Assembly: GCF_001655055.1 (NCBI RefSeq)
Contig: NZ_LXEW01000022.1
Span: 1 to 64,000 of the forward strand
Reading direction: 5' to 3'
From: Providencia heimbachae ATCC 35613
GTDB taxonomy: Bacteria > Pseudomonadota > Gammaproteobacteria > Enterobacterales > Enterobacteriaceae
Length of the DNA stretch: 64,000 nt
Positions 40,819 to 48,788 of the stretch are shown one piece after another. The notes beneath the pieces are model-generated. The model saw only the letters and a list, made by a program, of their open reading frames with translations, ran no database searches and was not told where the DNA came from. The translations under genes were made by a program, and so were the position numbers. Positions within the stretch are counted from its first letter, which is position 1. Every line of letters starts with the position of its first letter.

Positions 40819-41640
40819 ATGAAAATACATTTCTTAGGCACTGCTGCATCAGAGGGGATACCCAACCCATTTTGCCGTTGTGAGCATTGTCTTGAAGCAA
40901 GGCGCTTAGGCGGAAAAGATCTTCGTACTCAATCATCAGCGATCATTGATGATCTGATTTTGATTGATATGTCCCCAACCTTTAGCTATCAATTACTACG
41001 CGATGGAATGGATGCAACCAATATTGAGAGCCTCTTATTCACTCATACTCATCCTGATCACTTTAATGTTGGTGATCTTTATAGTCGTATGGAAGGATAT
41101 GGTTATGAAATCAGCCACCCTTTACATATTTTTGGTAATGACCGCGCTATCAATGGTGCCGTCAATGTACTGCCGGGTTATAGCGAAGAGCGCTTTGACT
41201 TTCACTGTATGGTTCCCTTCGAAACGATAGAGCATAACGGGTATAAAATAACGCCATTACTTGCCAATCATGCTAAATGGGAGTTTTGCTTCGTCTATCA
41301 TGTAGAAAAAGAAGGAAAAGCCATTTTTTATGGACATGACTCAGGCTGGTTCCCTGAATCAACATGGAATTGGTTAGCCAACAAACCTCTCGATATTATT
41401 GTTCTAGAATGTACCTATGGATTAAATGGGAATGACAGAACAGATAATCATATGAGTCTTGAAACCGTATTTGCAGCGAAAGAAAAATTAACTGCAATGG
41501 GTTGTGTTCACAATCAAACGCAAACATTGGTTTCGCATATTTCTCATAGTGCTCGCCTACTACATGACGATTTAGTCGCGGTATGTGCGGAGCATAATAT
41601 TCAAGTCGCCTCAGACGGATTGATCGTCGAAGCCCACTAG
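40819..41640 (+). CDS. PhnP-like metallo-beta-lactamase-fold hydrolase
   Basis: A 273-residue protein with the metal-binding HTHPDH (His76, His78, Asp80, His81), later metal ligands near NHAKWEF and YGHDSGW, and a structural zinc triad CxCxxC (Cys19, 21, 24), as in PhnP. PhnP cleaves cyclic phosphodiesters of ribose. No phn operon is here; instead an MFS transporter follows 11 bases on. The substrate is probably a phosphodiester or similar ester linked to that transporter, but this is inference. Confidence 0.8.
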   Translation: MKIHFLGTAASEGIPNPFCRCEHCLEARRLGGKDLRTQSSAIIDDLILIDMSPTFSYQLLRDGMDATNIESLLFTHTHPDHFNVGDLYSRMEGYGYEISHPLHIFGNDRAINGAVNVLPGYSEERFDFHCMVPFETIEHNGYKITPLLANHAKWEFCFVYHVEKEGKAIFYGHDSGWFPESTWNWLANKPLDIIVLECTYGLNGNDRTDNHMSLETVFAAKEKLTAMGCVHNQTQTLVSHISHSARLLHDDLVAVCAEHNIQVASDGLIVEAH

Positions 41641-41651
41641 GAGGGTTTGTT

Positions 41652-42911
41652 ATGAAAGTAAATATCACCTCTCGGCTTCTTGTCATGATGTTTGTGCAAT
41701 ATTTTATGCAAGGTGCGTGGAATATGACGATGGGCTTAGTATTAAGCTCTTATGGTATGGCGAATATCATTGGTAATGCCTATGCGTTGTTAGGATTAGC
41801 GACCATTTTGTCCCCACTCTTTATTGGTATGATCGCTGACCGCTTTTTTTCATCACAAAAAGTCATGGCGACCCTACATATTATTAATGCCGCAGTCTTA
41901 TTCTGTGTTCCCCAATTTGTTGAAACGCAGAATGTGGGCATGACACTATTCATGATCTTTATTGTCGGCTTACTGTTTTATCCAACAACCGCGCTTTCAA
42001 ATAGTATTACTTTCTCTCATATTAATGGCGTGAAGTACTTCCCTGTTATCCGCGTTTTTGGCACCTTTGGTTTTATGGTTATTGGCTTTATACTTGGGGA
42101 AATGGGGCTTTCTGGTAGTACCATGACTTGGTATATCGCCGCCGGTACGGGTGTTTTCTTAGCAATATACTGTATGACGTTGCCCGATACTCCACCAAAA
42201 GCAAAAGAAAAACCGTTCTCTCCTCGAGATATTTTGTGTCTTGACGCCCTATCGCTGTTCAAAGACCGCTATTTTGCTATCTTGATGTTCAGTATCTTCG
42301 TACTGATGATCCCAAAAACAGCTTATTCCGCTTATATTCCTGTATTTATAAAAGCCCTAGGCTTTGATAATGCGGCTTCAATCATGCAAATCGGCGTTGC
42401 CTGTGAAGTTGTATTTATGTTTGTTTTATCCTCTATTCTTTTAAAATTTGGCTTTAAAACCACGTTGCTTATTGGCGCGATTGCTTGGGTTATTCGCTCA
42501 TGGCTCTTTTCCTATGCGGCGATGGATACTGGTATGTCATTTATTATCATCGGCTTACTGCTGCAAGGGCTCTGTTGGGATTTCTTCTTTACCGCAGGGG
42601 ACATTTATGTGGATAAAAAAGCCAAACCAGAGATAAGGGCACAGGCTCAAGGGATTCGCTTTATTGTCTCTAATGGTGCAGGTTTACTTTTTGCCTCAAC
42701 CGTATGCGGTTATATCTTCAACGATACAGTAACAGAAACAGGCGCAGCCTCTTTACCGCAATGGGCAAGCTTCTGGCACTATCCTGCTATCGTCGCTGCA
42801 GTTGTCGTGGTGTTCTTTATTATCTTCTTTAAAGACGATGTCTCTAAGCATAAAACAAAGAAACAAGACGAAAAAATACCAACTGATAATAGCCAAGGCA
42901 CGATTAATTAA
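41652..42911 (+). CDS. MFS transporter, nucleoside:H+ symporter (NupG/YegT)-like
   Basis: A 419-residue protein with 12 transmembrane helices. The segments FVQYFMQGAWNMTMG, SNSITFSHI and VRVFGTFGFMVIGF-like IRVFGTFGFMVIGF match the NHS family that includes NupG, XapB and YegT. AGGAGGG lies 6 bases before the start. The gene is coupled to the PhnP-like gene, suggesting joint use of a nucleoside- or sugar-type substrate. Confidence 0.8.
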   Translation: MKVNITSRLLVMMFVQYFMQGAWNMTMGLVLSSYGMANIIGNAYALLGLATILSPLFIGMIADRFFSSQKVMATLHIINAAVLFCVPQFVETQNVGMTLFMIFIVGLLFYPTTALSNSITFSHINGVKYFPVIRVFGTFGFMVIGFILGEMGLSGSTMTWYIAAGTGVFLAIYCMTLPDTPPKAKEKPFSPRDILCLDALSLFKDRYFAILMFSIFVLMIPKTAYSAYIPVFIKALGFDNAASIMQIGVACEVVFMFVLSSILLKFGFKTTLLIGAIAWVIRSWLFSYAAMDTGMSFIIIGLLLQGLCWDFFFTAGDIYVDKKAKPEIRAQAQGIRFIVSNGAGLLFASTVCGYIFNDTVTETGAASLPQWASFWHYPAIVAAVVVVFFIIFFKDDVSKHKTKKQDEKIPTDNSQGTIN

Positions 42912-42935
42912 AGCAAATATATTCACTGGATTGAA

Positions 42936-43652
42936 ATGCAAATGGATAATTTAATCACTTTTTTTCATGATGCAAAATCCTTTCCTATCGTACTGTTTAA
43001 ACTTCTGGTCGCCTTTGTTTTAGGCGGCCTTTTAGGATTAGAACGTGAATCGAAAGGAAAACCGGTTGGCTTTACAACCTGTGTCATTATTTCAGTTGCA
43101 AGCTGTTTACTCACCATTGTGTCGATACAGTCCGCCGAATACTATGCAGGAATTTCAGACAATATTCGCAGTGACCCTATGCGTTTAGCCGCTCAAATTA
43201 TTAGCGGGATTGGTTTTCTCGGTGCTGGCGTTATCATGCATCGCAGTGATGATGCAATTTCAGGGTTGACGACGGCAGCCATTGTTTGGGCTTCTGCGGG
43301 CATTGGTATCGCCTCAGGGAATGGTTTTTATCTACACGCCCTTGCGGTCACTCTACTGTTTTTTATTGCTATTTGGCTTAGCCCACAAGTCTTACTATTT
43401 CAAGCTAAGAGTAAGAAACTTGGCAAATTATCGGTCAGAATGTTACTTAATAACGAGGAAGGCTTACCCATAATGATCGAATACCTAAAAAGTAATCGAA
43501 ATATTATTGATAGCTTAAATATTCGTGATATCAAAAAAGAACGCGTTGAAGTTAACTTAAAGCTCAATGTCCGGCAAAAAATAACACTACCTGAGTTTTA
43601 TTGTTCACTAAAACAGCTTCCTCATGTTCATGCAGTCACTTTAGAGCATTAG
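42936..43652 (+). CDS. MgtC/SapB-family membrane protein
   Basis: A 238-residue protein with four to five N-terminal transmembrane helices and the MgtC signatures GGLLGLERESKGKPVGFTT and GIGFLGAGVIM, followed by a cytoplasmic ACT-like domain (about residues 160-238). MgtC proteins act in Mg2+ limitation and virulence, in part by inhibiting the F-ATPase. It follows the MFS gene after 24 bases, possibly in one operon. No mgtB or Mg2+ leader peptide was seen. Confidence 0.85.
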   Translation: MQMDNLITFFHDAKSFPIVLFKLLVAFVLGGLLGLERESKGKPVGFTTCVIISVASCLLTIVSIQSAEYYAGISDNIRSDPMRLAAQIISGIGFLGAGVIMHRSDDAISGLTTAAIVWASAGIGIASGNGFYLHALAVTLLFFIAIWLSPQVLLFQAKSKKLGKLSVRMLLNNEEGLPIMIEYLKSNRNIIDSLNIRDIKKERVEVNLKLNVRQKITLPEFYCSLKQLPHVHAVTLEH

Positions 43653-43656
43653 ACTA

Positions 43657-43690
43657 TCTCCTAAAAGCGCCTATTGCTTTTAGGAGAATC
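43657..43690 (+). terminator. Hairpin after the MgtC-like gene
   Basis: TCTCCTAAAAGC...GCTTTTAGGAGA is a 12-bp stem, but no T run follows. Confidence 0.6.
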
Positions 43691-43864
43691 AATTAGTTAA
43701 CTTGAACTGCCGTTCTCTTTGCCTGTTATGGGAGCATTTGATCTGGTTAACACGTCAATTTCACCGATTCATCAAATCTATCGACGACAAAGCAAACAGC
43801 TATAATTCGAAATTGAACATTGCTATGATGGATAAAATGAGAAATTAATGTGATGGAGTTAACA

Positions 43865-44443
43865 ATGCCTATCCAGCGCGAAACAATATTAAGCCATGCG
43901 TTGAACCAATTGGAAATACAGGGTTTATCTGCATCAACCGAAAATTTGCTCAATGAAATAGAGTCTGATTTTTCGACTATCCGTCAGTTTTGGCCTGATG
44001 ACGAAGCACTAGTATATGATTGCCTACGCTACCACGGACAACAAATTGACGTTTGGCAACGCCAAACCCTGCTAGATGAAGCGTTAGGCCCTCAACAAAA
44101 GCTAACCGAGCGTTACCAACAGCTAGCCGCAAAAGTGAGTGAGGGGCGTTTTCCAGGCTGTTTATTTATTTCAGCCTGTAACTACTATCCTGATGCTGAA
44201 CATCCTATTCATCAGCTAAGCCGCCTACAAAAAGACAACTCATTTAACTTCACCAAAAATTTATTGGATGAACTCGATATTGAAGATTCTGAACTTGTGG
44301 CTAATCAAATGGAGCTAGTATTAGAAGGCTGTCTTAACCGTCTTTTAGTTCAACGTGACATCAAAGATGTACAAATTGCTCAACATCTTTCGGAGGATAT
44401 TCTCGCGATTGCATTGTGTCGAAAAAAAGGTGCATTGAGCTAA
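43865..44443 (+). CDS. yjdC: YjdC, TetR-family transcriptional regulator
   Basis: A 192-residue protein aligned by eye with E. coli YjdC throughout (FWPDDEALVYDCLRYHGQQIDVW, PGCLFISACNYYPD, MELVLEGCLNRLLV). The start at 43865 (MPIQRETIL) is preferred to 43850 because GGAG precedes it and the family begins there. Its place before tRNA-Phe is as in E. coli. Targets unknown. Confidence 0.9.
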   Translation: MPIQRETILSHALNQLEIQGLSASTENLLNEIESDFSTIRQFWPDDEALVYDCLRYHGQQIDVWQRQTLLDEALGPQQKLTERYQQLAAKVSEGRFPGCLFISACNYYPDAEHPIHQLSRLQKDNSFNFTKNLLDELDIEDSELVANQMELVLEGCLNRLLVQRDIKDVQIAQHLSEDILAIALCRKKGALS

Positions 44444-44530
44444 GAAATAACCATCCGCGCGTTAAACGGACAGGTTTTGTTGAAAAAGAAAACACTCAGT
44501 GAGAAATTAGCGATTTTCATTAAAAATTCA

Positions 44531-44559
44531 TTGACGTCAACGGCCTAATGCGGTTTAAT
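44531..44559 (+). promoter_or_regulatory. tRNA-Phe promoter
   Basis: -35 TTGACG (44531-44536), 17-base spacer, -10 TTTAAT (44554-44559), followed by a GC-rich discriminator GCGCCCC typical of stringently controlled stable RNA promoters. Confidence 0.75.
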
Positions 44560-44569
44560 GCGCCCCGTT

Positions 44570-44645
44570 GCCCGGATAGCTCAGTCGGTAGAGCAGGGGA
44601 TTGAAAATCCCCGTGTCCTTGGTTCGATTCCGAGTCCGGGCACCA
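44570..44645 (+). tRNA. pheU: tRNA-Phe (anticodon GAA)
   Basis: A 76-base tRNA with encoded CCA. Acceptor stem GCCCGGA/TCCGGGC, D-arm AGCTCAGTCGGTAGAGC, anticodon stem GGGGA-TTGAAAA-TCCCC with anticodon GAA, and T-arm GGTTCGATTCC. It appears identical to E. coli tRNA-Phe. It is beside yjdC as pheU is in E. coli, and an integrase gene lies 195 bases downstream, so its 3' end is the likely attachment site. Confidence 0.98.
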
Positions 44646-44655
44646 CCTTATTATC

Positions 44656-44684
44656 AACAGACGTCAACCGACGTCTGTTTTTGT
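44656..44684 (+). terminator. Terminator of tRNA-Phe
   Basis: CAGACGTC-AACC-GACGTCTG followed by TTTTTG, 12 bases after the tRNA. Confidence 0.85.
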
Positions 44685-44840
44685 TTGTAAAGCCCGCTAA
44701 AATCAACACTCCCCCAAAGTTTCAACTCCACTGAATTCTACTCAACTCTACCCACATCAACCCCATTGTGCGGGTACAATTGCGGGTATACACTAGTTCG
44801 ATAGAATTTTGTACCCACTTAATCTTTCAGGAAGCTCACT

Positions 44841-46106
44841 ATGGCATTGACTGACGCTAAAATTCGGGTGGCTAAACCCGATGTGAAATCCTATAAATTA
44901 ACCGATAGTGCAGGTCTGCACTTATTGGTTCACACCAACGGTTCTAAATACTGGCGGTTACGCTATCGCCACCTAGGTAAAGAGAAAACTTTAGCATTGG
45001 GTTTATACCCTGATGTCTCTTTATCAGAGGCGCGTTTAAAACGTGATGAAGCAAGAAAATTGATTGCTGACGGTGTTGACCCGTGCGAACAAAAACGTGT
45101 GGCTAAAGCGGCCTCAGATGCTAATCTCTCTTTTGAAACAATCGCAAGACAATGGCATACCAGTAATAAAAAGTGGTCTGAATCACACAGTGAAAAGGTT
45201 TTAAAGAGTTTGGAGTCACATGTCTTTCCTTATATTGGATTACGCGATATCACGACCCTCAAAACACCTGACCTACTGATCCCTATCCGAGCAGCAGAAA
45301 GTAAAGAGATTTATGAAATAGCTGCACGTTTACAGCAACGTATCGCTGCTGTCATGCGTTATGCTGTGCAATCCGGTATTATTGGTTATAACCCTGCCAT
45401 TGATACCGCAGGGGCTGTAACGACCGTACAACGCCAACACCGTCCAGCTCTTAACCTTGACCGTCTACCTGAACTCATTGCCCGTATCGATGCTTATAAA
45501 GGGCAACCCGTCACTCGCCTAGCCGTGATGTTAAATTTATTAGTGTTTATTCGGTCAAGTGAACTTCGCTATGCGCGTTGGTCTGAAATTGATTTCGATA
45601 AAGCCTTATGGACAATCCCTGCAGAGCGAAAGCCTATACCCGGTGTAAAATTTTCACATCGGGGAGCCAAAATGCGTACACCGCATTTAGTCCCTCTGAG
45701 TCAACAAGCGATGACGATTTTGAAAGCGCTTTGGGCATGGACTGGTGAACATGAATTGATCCTAACGGGCGCTCATAATCCCTTTAAGCCCATGAGTGAA
45801 AATACGGTGAATAAAGCCTTACGAGTCATGGGCTATGATACAAAGACTGAAATTTGCGGACATGGTTTTCGAACTATGGCCTGTAGTTCATTGGTTGAAT
45901 CGGGGTTATGGTCGAAGGATGCGGTAGAAAGGCAGATGAGCCATCAAGAACGCAACTCAGTCAGAGCGGCTTATATTCATAAAGCGGAGCATATTGAGGA
46001 AAGGCGATTGATGGTACAGTGGTGGGCGGATTATTTGGATGCTAATCGGGAACAAACTATTTCGCCATTCGACTTTGCAAAGTTGAATAATCCAATGAAT
46101 CACTAA
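44841..46106 (+). CDS. Tyrosine recombinase / P4-type integrase
   Basis: A 421-residue phage-type integrase with an N-terminal DUF4102 arm-binding domain (LTDAKIRVAKPDVKSYKLTD), a SAM-like core-binding domain and a catalytic domain. Catalytic residues are Arg238 (FIRSSELRYARW), His341-x-x-Arg344 (GHGFRTMA), His368 (SHQERN) and Tyr378 (AAYIH). It appears intact. Integrases of this type insert islands at tRNA 3' ends, here tRNA-Phe. Confidence 0.93.
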   Translation: MALTDAKIRVAKPDVKSYKLTDSAGLHLLVHTNGSKYWRLRYRHLGKEKTLALGLYPDVSLSEARLKRDEARKLIADGVDPCEQKRVAKAASDANLSFETIARQWHTSNKKWSESHSEKVLKSLESHVFPYIGLRDITTLKTPDLLIPIRAAESKEIYEIAARLQQRIAAVMRYAVQSGIIGYNPAIDTAGAVTTVQRQHRPALNLDRLPELIARIDAYKGQPVTRLAVMLNLLVFIRSSELRYARWSEIDFDKALWTIPAERKPIPGVKFSHRGAKMRTPHLVPLSQQAMTILKALWAWTGEHELILTGAHNPFKPMSENTVNKALRVMGYDTKTEICGHGFRTMACSSLVESGLWSKDAVERQMSHQERNSVRAAYIHKAEHIEERRLMVQWWADYLDANREQTISPFDFAKLNNPMNH

Positions 46107-46132
46107 AACTTTAGCCATGTCATATAGGAGAT

Positions 46133-46199
46133 CCATTTTCAATACGAGGAGTCGAATACTACCGTAGTATGCCGACTATATCGATTCATTGAGAAATGG
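46133..46199. repeat. Long imperfect hairpin after the integrase gene
   Basis: Outer arms CCATTTTCAAT and ATTGAGAAATGG enclose an inner dyad AGTCGAATACTAC / TAGTATGCCGACT. A 67-base stem-loop just past the integrase stop; it has no T run and may be a recombination or MITE-like remnant. Confidence 0.55.
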
Positions 46200-46300
46200 T
46201 GGCAATATTGTTCATGGGAATTTTCATCGTCAAAACGCATGATAACTAACCACGATTTATCGTAATACATCTCATTCAATAAAGAAGCTTTATCACTGAA

Positions 46301-46332
46301 AGCCTCTGTCCTCACGGACAGGGGCTTTTTTG
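46301..46332 (+). terminator. Rho-independent terminator
   Basis: AGCCTCTGTCC-TCAC-GGACAGGGGCT followed by T6. Confidence 0.85.
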
Positions 46333-46361
46333 CTTTTAAATCAACCTAAAAGGAAATTATC

Positions 46362-46646
46362 ATGGAAAATTACATTCGTTGCCCGGCCTGCGATTCAACT
46401 CGCATTCGTGAACGTCATATAGGGAAAAAGACAGGAGCTGTTGCTGGTGGCGTATCAGGCGCACTAGCTGGAGCGTCTATCGGCTCTGCTGTTCCTGTTG
46501 TAGGGACGATTGCTGGTGCTGCGGTAGGCGCTCTATTTGGACGTTTAGTAGCTGGAGCTACTGCTGGGGCTGTGAGTGGTTCAGCTTTAGATGGCGTGGT
46601 ATTTGATCGTTATGAATGTATCGAGTGTGAATACACGTTTGATTGA
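46362..46646 (+). CDS. Small zinc-ribbon protein with glycine-zipper membrane segment
   Basis: A 94-residue protein. It starts RCPACDSTRIRER (Cys7, Cys10) and ends YECIECEYTFD (Cys86, Cys89), so two CxxC knuckles that could make one zinc ribbon are separated by residues 25-80. The middle is a glycine/alanine-rich membrane segment with small-xxx-small repeats (GAVAGGVSGALAGASIGSAV). AAAGGAA precedes the ATG. I do not know a named family; function unknown. Confidence 0.75.
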   Translation: MENYIRCPACDSTRIRERHIGKKTGAVAGGVSGALAGASIGSAVPVVGTIAGAAVGALFGRLVAGATAGAVSGSALDGVVFDRYECIECEYTFD

Positions 46647-46971
46647 TAGCCATAAGTTAACGGAAACCCCTGATGGGGTTTCATCTCTTAGGAGTCTGTG
46701 AGTCTGAACTGACCCTAGTTTATTGGACAGGGGCTTTTTTCGTTTTAACCCGCGCAAATTGAGATCATGATAGAAAGCATAACATGTTATCGGGACTGTA
46801 AGGCAACTCATTATCCTGCTCTAAACCGTCATTAATCATTTTTAAAGCGAGTTGCCTATTTTTCAGCTGATTGGCTTTTTATATCAATATCATCTTCTAA
46901 AGGGAAATAGATCCCTTTATCAAAATATCGCCATTAATTAAATCACAATACATCAATAATAGGACATGAAT
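46647..46971. other. Intergenic region with two hairpins
   Basis: A hairpin GAAACCCCTGATGGGGTTTC (46663-46682) and a terminator-like GGACAGGGGCTTTTTTCG (46724-46741) that repeats the tail of the terminator at 46301. No ORF is supported; an AT-rich stretch leads to ardA. Confidence 0.55.
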
Positions 46972-47556
46972 ATGCGCATAACAGCGACGGCTTCCCCATG
47001 CCTAAAATCGGGGATGATTTCTGTTTTTATTACGAATTTAGGTAAATATAACGAAGGTGAACTAGTTGGTGAGTGGCTTGAGCTTCCAGCAACCTCAAAA
47101 GAGATCGAACACTGTTTAGTGCGGATTGGTATTGATGGTATTCAGTATGAAGAGTATTTCTTGACGGACTATGAATCCTCAATTGATGGCCTTTCGTCCT
47201 ACATTTCAGAATACAGCCTTTTAGATGAGTTGAATGAGTTAGCCACACAACTAGCCATGTTATCGCCTGATGAAATTGACCTTTATCAGGTGGCAATTGA
47301 AATCGGTTCTTCAGTAAGTTCAATCCATGATTTAATTCATTTAGCGGATAATTTAGATTCTTTCCAGCAATTAGCGGGGGTCAATAATGAATATGACTTA
47401 GGTTATTACTGGATAGAAGAAAGTGGTTGTTATGATTTAGCACAACTGGGTCATTTATCCCATTACTTTGACTATGAACGCTATGGACGTGATGTTTGCC
47501 TTGAACAAGGGGGGATTTTTCACAGTGGAGGATATGTTTATCATACGGGTGGGTAG
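46972..47556 (+). CDS. ardA: ArdA-family antirestriction protein
   Basis: A 194-residue acidic protein. It shows the ArdA layout: N-terminal ISVFITNLGKYNEGELVGEWLEL, middle EEYFLTDYES and ISEYSLLDELNELA, and C-terminal YFDYERYGRDV. ArdA mimics B-form DNA by its negative surface and blocks type I restriction enzymes, which protects incoming mobile DNA. AGGA lies 7 bases before the ATG at 46972, so this start is preferred to 46966. Its presence points to a conjugative or phage origin of the island. Confidence 0.87.
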   Translation: MRITATASPCLKSGMISVFITNLGKYNEGELVGEWLELPATSKEIEHCLVRIGIDGIQYEEYFLTDYESSIDGLSSYISEYSLLDELNELATQLAMLSPDEIDLYQVAIEIGSSVSSIHDLIHLADNLDSFQQLAGVNNEYDLGYYWIEESGCYDLAQLGHLSHYFDYERYGRDVCLEQGGIFHSGGYVYHTGG

Positions 47557-47675
47557 ATAGGATAACAGAATGAGAGTCAAACCGCTTTAATCTCTTAAGG
47601 CGGGAAATAAAGAATGCTGTGGTACCCCAATAACATCCATAAGCTAGAACGTTAATAAAACTAAACTCTATTCTA

Positions 47676-47707
47676 AGCCATCTTTACGGATATCCGTAAA
47701 GATGGCT
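47676..47707. terminator. Perfect 32-base palindrome, likely terminator of ardA
   Basis: AGCCATCTTTACGG-ATAT-CCGTAAAGATGGCT: two 14-base arms around ATAT (itself self-complementary), followed by a T-rich stretch from 47718. It lies 120 bases past ardA. Confidence 0.7.
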
Positions 47708-47753
47708 ATTATGGTATTCTTTTTTTATTTAATTCAAACCATTAAATGGATAT

Positions 47754-47885
47754 TTATCTTACTGCGGTGACAAACGTTGAGGGGTTGAGTTCATTGAGCT
47801 TACAAAACGCGAGTGTAGATAATGAACTAGATTCAGATTGCTCGATAAGCGTTTTTCATTCTTGATTGATGCGTCATTTTCCCAT
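47754..47885 (-). pseudogene. Remnant of an IS66-type orfA
   Basis: Reading the minus strand from ATG 47885 gives MGK*RINQE*KTLIEQ then SESSSLSTLAFCKLNELNPS and TFVTAVR*. The pattern LIEQ...LSTLAFCK..ELNPSTF is that of IS66 TnpA-like proteins. Two in-frame TGA codons and the early end show that it is dead. Confidence 0.55.
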
Positions 47886-47962
47886 TTTAAATCTCCTTAT
47901 GGTCGGAGACTTGATCTTATTATTTGTGCTAGATGATTAGAATGCGGGGTTTATGGCGCGCT

Positions 47963-48088
47963 TACGATCTTGATGAATTGTAGTATTACTATAATAATGC
48001 TCGAACTCACCAAGGAAAAATGTGTTGTGGACGCACGCCAATAGAAACGTTATTAGATGGAAACGGATTTGGGCTGAAAAAAATTTAA
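47963..48088 (+). pseudogene. 3' remnant of an IS481-type transposase
   Basis: The plus strand encodes YDLDEL*YYYNNARTHQGKMC followed by CGRTPIETLLDGNGFGLKKI. This is the C-terminus of DDE transposases of the IS481 group (YNNxRTHQGKMCCGRTP). A TAG at 47981-47983 interrupts it and the rest of the gene is gone. Confidence 0.8.
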
Positions 48089-48159
48089 CCCAAATATAAT
48101 CTGATAGACACCTGTACAAATAACTGGTAACTGTCAGATCGAGTCTGAGCTAGTACATT

Positions 48160-48434
48160 TTAGGATCTATCAACAATCACTCTGGCATGTTTCAAAATTG
48201 CATCACGCCATTTCTGGAAACACGATGTGCAGAACTCGGTAAACATGCCTCTTTGGTATTCAGGGCATTCCACAGGCAGCCAGTCTTGAGCACAAATAAT
48301 ATGGCATCCATAGCTACACGGTTATCAACCCGTTTACGGTTAGTTCCGAGCGGATGATTCGTTTTGTGTTCAGGAATAAGAGTTGTTATTTTTTCCGAGA
48401 GTTCATCGCTAATCTGACAATAACGGCCTATCAT
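48160..48434 (-). pseudogene. 5' remnant of an IS5-type transposase
   Basis: From ATG 48434 the frame reads MIGRYCQISDELSEKITTLI, then RVDNRVAMDAILFVLKTGCL and WNALNTKEACLPSSAHR. This is the N-terminal DUF4096 domain of IS5-family transposases. After SSAHR the homology continues in another frame (FQKWRDAILKHA), a one-base deletion, and then stops. The catalytic part is missing. Confidence 0.82.
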
Positions 48435-48555
48435 ACGCTCCCCCTCAGAAATTATCGTAACTCATTATTATTATACAATAATTTCTTTTGGGATTGGCTC
48501 TTAAAGTAATAATTTGCATATTTTATCCATCAGCTCTTTGAGCTTTAGTGATAGT

Positions 48556-48765
48556 TTAACTTAATGTTTTATTCTCATTAATATTCTTTGTTTTATCTTC
48601 AAAGTGTTGTTTAAAAATTAAAACCTCACTCATTTTTACCTTACCATGCCTATTTCTTTTAGGTAAAGGCAATCCTTCTAATTCACATGTAGCTCTATAT
48701 AGCATAGCTAAATATTCTGCCTTAACACCAATATATAGGGCAAAGGAATCTATATCAATATTCAT
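48556..48765 (-). CDS. Small hypothetical protein downstream of galE
   Basis: A 69-residue protein starting MNIDIDSFALYIGVKAEYLA. AGGTT lies before the ATG and the gene starts 23 bases past galE on the same strand. The pattern ALYIGVKAEYLAMLYRA...LPLPKRNRHGKVKMSEV vaguely recalls AlpA-type winged HTH proteins (helix-turn-helix followed by LPxP and a basic wing). I do not recognise a family. It may be the last gene of the polysaccharide operon. Confidence 0.5.
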   Translation of the reverse strand: MNIDIDSFALYIGVKAEYLAMLYRATCELEGLPLPKRNRHGKVKMSEVLIFKQHFEDKTKNINENKTLS

Positions 48766-48788
48766 ATTTTAACCTAAATAAAATAAAT

